DNA of 64,000 nucleotides, taken from the NCBI GenBank assembly GCA_024180945.1, contig JAKSGN010000006.1, positions 4,092,001-4,156,000 on the forward strand, written 5' to 3'. This DNA is from Macrophomina tecta. Lineage: Eukaryota > Ascomycota > Dothideomycetes > Botryosphaeriales > Botryosphaeriaceae. Below the pieces are notes generated by a model. It made no database searches, had not been told where the DNA came from, and saw only the letters and a list, made by a program, of their open reading frames with translations. Position numbers and translations under genes: made by a program. This document shows, in pieces, positions 57,370 through 64,000 of the stretch; position 1 is the stretch's first letter, and each line of letters begins with the position of its first letter.

Positions 57370-58868
57370 ATGGACGTCATTCTCGCCGACTTCAAGCGTG
57401 CTTTTCTCGAATGCAACGGCTACGGCATCGCCGCGACCATCACTCCTGTCCACCCCCCCAAGGATGCCGGTCTTCTGTACGCTTTCCACCGCAGCGCTTC
57501 TGCATTCAGCGTCCAGTCCGAAGTCCGTTCCGGCATCAAATATCATAATAGCAGTATCGGCTTGACAAATGCCGAAATCAATGCTTGGACGGAAGTCTAT
57601 GTCGCATATTGGAAGGCTGTTGCTGAAGTTTTGAATGCCGAGGAAACATCGCGCCAGGCTCAGAGGGATGCCGAGTGGTCCAGGGTCTACGATGTGTGGA
57701 AGGAGGTTCTGAACGCGCTCATCAAGGGTTACTCTGGCTCCCACTTTCCTGCCTGGACTATCCCCTGCCTTTATGTTGCTGCCAAGTTCCTGCGCATCTT
57801 CGCCATCAAAGCCGATGAGACCGCAGCTAAAGCAAAAGGGAGAGCTGGCTTCAATGCCGGATTCTCAGATGATATTGCAGATACTATGGGCAAGAACGAC
57901 AAGTTGGAAGATGCCGCAAGACAAATCAACCGCATATTCGGATTATGTATCAGCGATCGGTATGTAGCAATACACTCTTTGTACATGAGCCGTGTGAACT
58001 AAGTCGTCTCAGGGAACCCTTAGAGGATTCTCGCAAATGGGCGCTCTACTACATCGCCAACATTCTCTTCAAGACTTACTTCAAGTTGAACGCCGTCAGC
58101 CTTTCGAAGAACGTTCTGCGCTCGTTACAAGCCGCTCAAGGTGATATGCCACCATTTGAGGCCTTTCCCAAGTCGCATCGGGTCACATTCAAATACTATC
58201 GCGGGGTTCTGAGCTTCCTGGATGAAGACTATAAGCAAGCAGAGGAGCACCTGACCGAGGCTTGGCAACTCTGCCATAGGGATGCCCGGAAGAACCGCGA
58301 ACTGATTCTCACCTATCTGATCCCCTGCCATCTGCTAACCACTCATACGCTTCCTTCGAAGCAATTACTAGAGCCTTACCCACGCCTTCAACAAATCTTT
58401 GCGCCTTTAGCGACTTGCATCAAACGAGGTGATCTCGCTGGATTTGACGCCGCGCTTGTTGCCGGGGAGGATGAGTTCGTCAAGCGTCGCATATACTTGA
58501 CTCTAGAACGAGGCCGCGATATCGTTTTGCGGAATCTCCTTCGCAAGGTCTTCATCGCAGGAGGCTACGAGCCACTGAAGGAAGGCCAGACCGAGACCGA
58601 CCAGGTACGCCGCACTCGTGTGCCAATTGCCGAATTTGGCGCTGCTCTGAACTTGAGTATGGCTCGACGCGACGGAGAAGCTGTGGACAATGATGAAGTC
58701 GAGTGTCTCCTCGCCAATATGATCTACAAGGTAAGCATCGGCCAGTACAACAGCCCATAAATCTGTGCCTCTAATATTATATAGGGCCTCATGAAGGGCT
58801 ACATAGCACGCGAACACGGAAAAGTCGTTCTTAGCAAGGCTGGTGCATTTCCCGGCACAAACGTATAA
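57370..58868 (+). CDS. csn12: CSN12-type PCI domain protein
   Basis: Three exons: 57370-57959, 58013-58730 and 58785-58868; 463 residues. The N-terminal part is helical ([20 protein letters not shown]). The middle holds [20 protein letters not shown] and [20 protein letters not shown], which are TPR-like PCI repeats. The PCI winged helix follows at about 330-450 ([13 protein letters not shown], then [14 protein letters not shown] and [16 protein letters not shown]). The end, [18 protein letters not shown], is the conserved tail and comes from the small third exon. Csn12 and its paralogue Thp1/PCID2 act with Sem1 in COP9-linked, mRNA-export or splicing complexes. CSN12 is preferred over Thp1 by overall resemblance. 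Confidence 0.9.
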
Positions 58869-59756
58869 GATGACCGCACAGGAAAATATCACAATATCAT
58901 GACATGCAATATCTGCATTCTCTATTGAAGGATATTATTAAGGCTCAAGCTCACCTACTCAGCACCGCTCTATCCACAGCTCGTGCAGTACGATTCATCA
59001 GACATTGCCGATTGGTGGAATCAGCATATTAGAAATAGTTACGTTGCAAGGTGTCTCCTAGGGTCCTTTCGGGTGGAATGGCCGTCAATGCGTCAGTAAA
59101 AGGTATGGACGGTGTCAGTGGGAAAGATAGCCCTCAATGGCATCGAATTAGAAAGCGGACAATGCATCCAAGTCAATTTTTACCATACGGCATCTCTCGG
59201 CGATCACAAGAGAGGCGTCTAGAGAAAAAAAAAAGGTTTGCAACTTGCCCATACCTAGCGATGTTGAAGCATTCATCAAAATTCAAACGTCCAGAATGAC
59301 CGACCAATTTTACATTTAGATGAATGCTTCGACTCCCATATATGTTTGCGCTTGCTGTTGCATTCCTTTCGCCATTGACCTCATGGGGCGTTCGGCGAAC
59401 ATTACCAATTCGACCGTGATATTCTGGTCACGGCTCAGACAGACCGCCCTGCCAAAAATCAAACAGCCTAGCTGAAACACCACTCTCGTAAACGGAGTGT
59501 TCCCCATAATATTTCCGTCTCTCGTCTCCTAGCACGCATATGAGACGTCGGAACGGTTGAGCGAGCTTTTCACTTGGGCAGAACTGCGAAACGTCATAAG
59601 AGAACAACCCGCCTGCGAAACCGCGGCGCGGTGTGCCGATCAGGTACTAAATAGCAGCATTCTCCCATGATGCATCCTATTTACACACCCGCTCTTTTCA
59701 AATGCTTAGGCGGCCCTTGCCATTCCTCTATCGGGCTATCATAACCTCAAGCAACA
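58869..59756. other. Intergenic spacer with inverted-repeat element copy B
   Basis: 888 bases, no gene. It contains the element at 59263-59390. A TATA-like TAAATA lies near 59647, about 110 bases before the next ATG. Confidence 0.45.
59263..59390. repeat. Inverted-repeat element, copy B
   Basis: Arms at 59263-59277 (GTTGAAGCATTCATC) and 59319-59333 (GATGAATGCTTCGAC) pair at 14 of 15 positions around a 41-base spacer. The 65 bases from 59321 resemble those from 34397 in copy A. Several differences are C in A against T in B. Confidence 0.5.
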
Positions 59757-60639
59757 ATGCCAAGCCTCTCCAAGAAGTCCCTCCTCCTCGCCACCCTGGC
59801 CGGCAACGTTGCCGCACAGTACAGCATTCGTTTCGGGCCGTACTACTTGCTCGGCGCGACGATTTCATACATCGCCGAGGCCGAGACGACACTGCACCCC
59901 GGCAAAACGCCCGATCCGCAGCAGGACCGCATGGTGCTCTGGCCGGGCATGGGTACTAGTAATGGGCAGCTCGTGCAATCGATTGTGAGCTCAAGTACCG
60001 AGGCAGCTGCGTGAGTGCATGCCCCGAGTCTTCTTGCGTAAAGGTTCGGTTGCTCATGGTACCGATCAGGCAATGCGGTGGAAAGAGCGGCGAGTGGTGC
60101 GTCTTTGCCAGCGCGTACACCGGCCAGACGCAGCTCAGCGGCGACGCGAAGCCCTTGACTGCGACGCAAGGCGTGAAGAATAACTGTGAGATTTTAACTT
60201 TGGTACCGCGTATTTGGTATGTTCGTTGGGCCTGACCGCTGTGCAGACAAATACGACGACGCATCGGGAAACTACACGCAGACTGTCAGCATTGACGGCA
60301 CTGTTGTCTCGACACTCTCGACTGCTTCGGGCAAGGCACAAGGCTGGGGTACGGCCGTGGAGTGCCAGGACGAATGTAGCGGGGCCGTGAATGCTCACAG
60401 TAAGCTCTGAAAGTCGTTGGATGGGCGTGGAAAACGCTTGCTGACGGTGCTTAGCTTACCGAAACACGACTGTAAAGTTAGCCGACGCAGATACCGCGTT
60501 TAGGGGAACTCTCGCGACGAACCTGGTAACCGCGAGTGAGCTGACGACATCGGATGGCGGTAAAACCTGGACGGTTGATAAGATTAGCATCCAGCAGAGC
60601 AGCTTCAATCCTATGTCAAGCAGCAGTGCTCGCATTTAA
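59757..60639 (+). CDS. Small secreted protein, function unknown
   Basis: Four exons: 59757-60010, 60070-60185, 60247-60399 and 60455-60639; 235 residues. Introns are 59, 61 and 55 nt. A signal peptide covers about 1-20 (MPSLSKKSLLLATLAGNVAA). Recognisable blocks are HPGKTPDPQQDRMVLWPGMG, a Cys pair around GGKSGEWCVFAS, YKYDDASGNYTQTVSIDG, then GKAQGWGTAVECQDECSG, and the end DGGKTWTVDKISIQQ. I recall this arrangement from unnamed secreted proteins of filamentous ascomycetes; no enzyme motif is visible. The pattern of alternating polar and hydrophobic strands suggests an all-beta fold such as a jelly roll, which is inference. All three introns are needed to keep the blocks in frame. Confidence 0.82.
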
Positions 60640-61042
60640 GGCACTTCCGTAATGGTGCGATTGTCCTTATACATATTGCCAAAAATCGGCTGTTGAAATG
60701 ATATATTCTGTTAATTCTTTCCAACGTGAGTGTGGCCGTGATCCAAAGGCATGATTGTGATGTAGAGAGGCCGTGATTAAATGATATAGGACAGAAACAA
60801 AGACTTATTACAAGCATCGACTGTGAAAGAAAGGAAACCTGCCTGGATAAGAAAACAAGGTGTAGAGGCGTCCGTGAAGACAATCCTGTCTAAAGAGCAA
60901 TCAGATGATAAATGAGACCCCGGCACCTACCAGACCTGTCCCCAGAACCCCCAACCGACCTCCCTTTATCGCCGCCTTTCGATACACCTGTTTATTCATT
61001 CCCAGCATTGAATCGCGCGTTTAATATCGCGTTTAACGTCGT
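60640..61042. other. Spacer between convergent genes
   Basis: 403 bases of 3' flank from the secreted-protein and deaminase genes. No gene seen. Confidence 0.5.
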
Positions 61043-62882
61043 TCATTCCTCAGGATTGAGGTCCTCATCGGCACCGAATTCCGTCACAATCCAGCGGCAG
61101 AAGTTCTCCCATGCCGCCATCCATTCTTTCAGCCTCTGTGCCCGGATGCCTCTGCCAAGAGCGCCGATCTTGATGTCCTCTTGCCATTCTTTCTGGGAGC
61201 AGTCCTCAAAGTTTGCCCATCGTACACTGTTCTCCGCAAGTGATCCAAGACCAGCCAGACCAAGATTTTCCCAGCCCTGTAGCGCCTGCCAAAAGTCGTG
61301 GGTCATACCGCTAGTACCTTGGCCTAGGATGGATGGATCGTCGTTGCAAAGGGAGACATTGACCCCGCGGGCGAGAAGAGCAGGAAGCGGGTGCGACATG
61401 ATGGACCCAGTGAGGCGGAGGACTTCGTTCGACACGGGGCAGCTCTCGATGAGGATTTTCTTCTGTTTAATCATGTCTATAAGAAGCGGGTGCTTGAACA
61501 GTGAGAAGCCATGGCCGATTCGCCTGGTGCCGAGGAGGACGGCGTCGAAAAGGTTCTCATCAGTAGTATCTCCGTCTCCAAGAGTCTCGCCGGCGTGGAA
61601 GAAGAAGGGGACATCAACGCCGGATTCCATGCATTTCTTCTTAAACCAGAACAGCTCGGGTAGAAGGTCTTGAAGGGGTCGCCCAGTGTCCTCTTGGCCG
61701 ACCAGGTCGTAGCCTCCTATCAGATTAGGGTACTTAACCTTAGCCTCGACGCAGCAGTTCATGCCTGGACTTATGGTTAGAGGTGGATAAACCGTCAGTA
61801 TTTAGGTGGGGCACTTACTTTCGACAATGCGTCGCTTGTCGAAGATTCGCGGAGTCGTCCAGATAAAGCGTGCCCCCCAGAAGCCCCTGCCCTTCTCGGA
61901 TGCCTTGAACTTCTCCAACTCTTCCTCAAATGCCGTGAAGAATCCGTCATGGTTCGGAGCATTCTCTTCTGACCCTTCAGCACGCCACGGCGGGACGAAG
62001 ACTGCTCGGATATCCACCCACTGGACGCCGTCAGCGTAGAGGTTCTCAAGCATCTTCCGTATGTATTTGCGAAAGAATGGCTCGTAGAATATCAAGCTGG
62101 CGAGAATAGGGAAGCAGGATGCGAATTTACGCCACACATCATTAACGCCGTAATGGTGCTTGAGGGACTCTTCTGAGGTGATCATGGTCCGCGACTTCAC
62201 CCATTCCCGAAAGCCATCCCGGCCGCCGTGGGGAAAGGATTTAGCAGCTACGTCCAAAGGAATTGGAGCTTTGGGCTCATAAGCCTCGGACCATATGGAA
62301 GCGCTATTCGTCTTGGAAAGCTTAGTATACGTGAAGAAAAAGGGCGCCTTGGCAAGATCGGCGTCATTGGAAAGACTCGTGTCGGACCAGACATGGATGC
62401 CATCTAGCTTGAAGGCCTCATCTAACATCCAATCCAGCTCAACCATGGCCTCGAGATGGCAGTGCAGCAGAGCACCCTTGGGCATGCGGCGCACAATCTG
62501 CCACAGCTTGCTCCTCTCCATGCGTTCCTTGGCGAGCGAGAACATCATGCCGGGGAAGACGTCGCCGTCGTCGGCCAGGCTGTCCTCGTAGTCCCTGGTC
62601 CATAGGGTCTGCTGCTCTTCAAAGCGGATCTGATCGACGATGGAGCAGGCCTCAAAGGCCGTGGGCGAGAGGCTCTCGCGGAAGAAGCGGTCTGACCACG
62701 TTTGTCAGACCCTCTTCTATGATTTTCGGCAATGATCACCAACCACTTCGCTGAGTCTTCTCTTGCTCGATCAGCTTGTCACGGCCGTCCAGGTACTTCT
62801 GGATGAACTGGTCCTCCAGCCGCGGCACGCCTTGCTGCTGCAGCCAGGCAGCGTCGTCGTCCTGCACGGATGCGCGGTCCAT
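61043..62882 (-). CDS. ADGF-type adenosine deaminase, no signal peptide
   Basis: Three exons on the minus strand: 62882-62744, 62691-61819 and 61764-61043; 577 residues. Introns are 52 and 54 nt. Zinc ligands HCH are at 123-125 within PKGALLHCHLEAMVELDW. HAGE is at 394-397 (His ligand and catalytic Glu), GHG around 421-423, SNEVL at 449 and NDDPSI around 478. These are the metal and active-site motifs of adenosine deaminases. The N-terminal 100 residues and overall length place it in the ADGF/ADA2 (CECR1) group, not the short Aah1 type. Animal members are secreted; this one starts MDRASVQDDDAAWLQQQ with no signal peptide, so it is probably cytosolic. Divergent from ATG2. Confidence 0.93.
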
Positions 62883-63607
62883 GGCTAGCTTGCCTGACTC
62901 AACCGCGGGGAGAAGCAAGCGGGTGGAGCGTTAGCCTGGCGCTCAGTGGCTGCAGACTTGAGTGATGTGGAGTCGGTCGACACTTGGGGCGAAGTGCCGG
63001 GCGGTCAGAGGGATTTGAGCAGTTGAGGGTGCAGAAAAAGGGGGCAAGGGCATGGGTGCCTGTTGGCGGCACGGGAAGGCGCGTGCTCGGCGGCGCGCGA
63101 CACCACAGGGCGGCAAGGCCACAAGGCCAACGGCGTCATGCCTAGCCCTTATCGGCGATAAGCCCCAGCCCGCCCGAAACCTGCAGCACGCGCGCCCGCC
63201 CGTGACACGCTCGATGCTGCTCTCTGCTGGCTCACCTGCGCCGCCTTAGCACCCGCGAGACGTGCTCGTCGTCACCGGTCACGGCAGCCAGACCCAACCC
63301 GCAACCTCCACCCGCGCTCTCACCAGCTCACTGAGGCCTTGCCCGGCGCCGTCCCGAACCGCCCTCACCTGGACCCTGCCCGCACTTTCTCGCCCCGTCT
63401 GCTCTAGCAATCCCCTGCCACTCGACCATGCCCGCTTAATGTCGACCGCCGACATCACCCTGCATCCGCCGTGCGGCCAAAGCTAGAGCTCTCGCGCTCG
63501 CCCGCCACTCCTCGCAACCCTCCGCCGCTCCGCCCCAAGCACAGAGCGTCTCGCCAGCCCCCCATCTGTGCCGCTACTCGTCCCCACCGCGGGGCCCTGC
63601 CGTCCTC
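62883..63607. promoter_or_regulatory. Divergent promoter between deaminase and ATG2 genes
   Basis: 725 GC-rich bases between outward-facing starts. No TATA box seen. Open frames here are not protein-like. Confidence 0.4.
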
Positions 63608-64000
63608 ATGGCCTTCCTTCTGCCCGCCTCGGCCAAGCAGGCCGCCCTGCGCTTTGCTATTTCGAAGATCGGCATCATCGATGATACCGCCATCGACCTG
63701 GACAAGTTCAGCTTCGCATGGGGGAGAAAGAGCACCATAACTCTGCCCAAGGTTCCGCTCAAGGCACAGGTGCGTGCGAGCTGCCGACTTGCGATGCGTG
63801 GACGTTATGCTAACTTGAGACGTGCACAGAAACTGACGTCCTACCTTCCGCTACCGCCGAACTTTCAAGTGTCCGAGGCCTACGTCAACCACCTCCGCAT
63901 ATCCATCCCCGCCAATCTTCAAGGCATCACCGTAGATGCTACCGGGATCGTAGCGAAAGGCAGGATCGCCCAGGGCTCCGAGGAGGATGTTCCACATGGC
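63608..64000 (+). CDS. ATG2: Autophagy lipid-transfer protein Atg2, N-terminal part only
   Basis: Two exons seen: 63608-63769 and 63830 to the window edge, with a 60-nt intron carrying CTAAC. The 111 visible residues match the chorein-like N-terminus of Atg2: MAFLLPASAKQAALRFAISK, DLDKFSFAWGRKSTITLPKV, then KLTSYLPLPPNFQVSEAYVN and LRISIPANLQGITVDATGIV. Atg2 bridges the endoplasmic reticulum and the growing autophagosome and moves lipids. Full-length fungal Atg2 is about 2000 residues, so over 90 percent lies outside the window. The start is set by the family motif and comes 725 bases after the start of the divergent deaminase gene. Confidence 0.88.
   Translation, partial: MAFLLPASAKQAALRFAISKIGIIDDTAIDLDKFSFAWGRKSTITLPKVPLKAQVRASCRLAMRGRYANLRRAQKLTSYLPLPPNFQVSEAYVNHLRISIPANLQGITVDATGIVAKGRIAQGSEEDVPHG

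Noticed and set aside
62883..62918. Earlier start of the deaminase at 62918
   Set aside because: The codon there is TTG; the first ATG is at 62882.
1..64000. CRISPR array, prophage, intact transposon or secondary-metabolite cluster
   Set aside because: No regularly spaced repeats, no transposase or integrase, no PKS/NRPS or terpene synthase sequence seen.

Overview
The window reads as nuclear DNA of a filamentous ascomycete (Pezizomycotina). Genes carry short GT-AG introns, mostly 48-70 nt with CTAAC/CTGAC-type branch sites. Coding capacity is about 20 protein genes in 64 kb, on both strands and without operons. Several products belong to fungal lineages: GH64 glucanase, CE5 esterase, a SYLF protein without SH3, a fungal Munc13-like protein, an Ino4-type bHLH factor, and a small conserved Cys/His protein. 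The class is less certain; Dothideomycetes is a guess from the overall feel of the proteins. No tRNA, rRNA, intact transposon, CRISPR array or secondary-metabolite cluster was found.

Layout, left to right. At 0.6-1.5 kb lies a secreted Ser/Gly-rich protein. A multi-zinc-finger protein (4.9-5.8, minus) and a SYLF lipid-binding protein (7.5-9.6, plus) follow in divergent orientation. A 91-residue conserved protein sits at 12.1-12.4. After a gene-poor stretch of 5.7 kb come an AMPK-type glycogen-binding protein (18.2-18.9, minus), a Sfr1/Mei5 recombination factor (21.3-22.3, minus) and, divergent from it, an APC-family choline/GABA-type permease (23.0-24.9). A large UDP-glucose:sterol glucosyltransferase-like gene fills 25.5-30.0. 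The anaphase-type E2 enzyme UBC11/UBE2C is at 32.8-33.5, a CE5 cutinase/acetylxylan esterase at 37.2-38.2, and an ELL-type elongation factor at 40.6-43.2. A bHLH factor (43.9-44.3, minus) is divergent from a Munc13/C2 protein (44.9-49.3).

The right part is denser: GH64 beta-1,3-glucanase (52.4-53.7), a peroxisomal enoyl-CoA hydratase ending in SKL (54.7-55.8), ribosomal protein L20/L18a (56.0-57.0, minus) divergent from CSN12 (57.4-58.9), a small secreted protein (59.8-60.6), an ADGF-type adenosine deaminase (61.0-62.9, minus) and the first two exons of autophagy gene ATG2 (63.6 onward, cut by the window edge).

These are mainly housekeeping genes with a few secreted enzymes; they do not form one pathway. 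The most notable object is the glucosyltransferase. Its 700-residue tail carries a segment resembling the C-terminal motif of Vps13/Atg2 lipid-transfer proteins, followed by several UIM-like helices. One of its introns uses a GC donor, and two introns are 51 nt and free of stop codons. A short inverted-repeat element with the same core occurs at 34.35-34.46 kb and 59.26-59.38 kb. I did not find a convincing undescribed multi-gene system. The long GC-rich spacers contain many overlapping open frames on both strands, which I judge to be non-coding.
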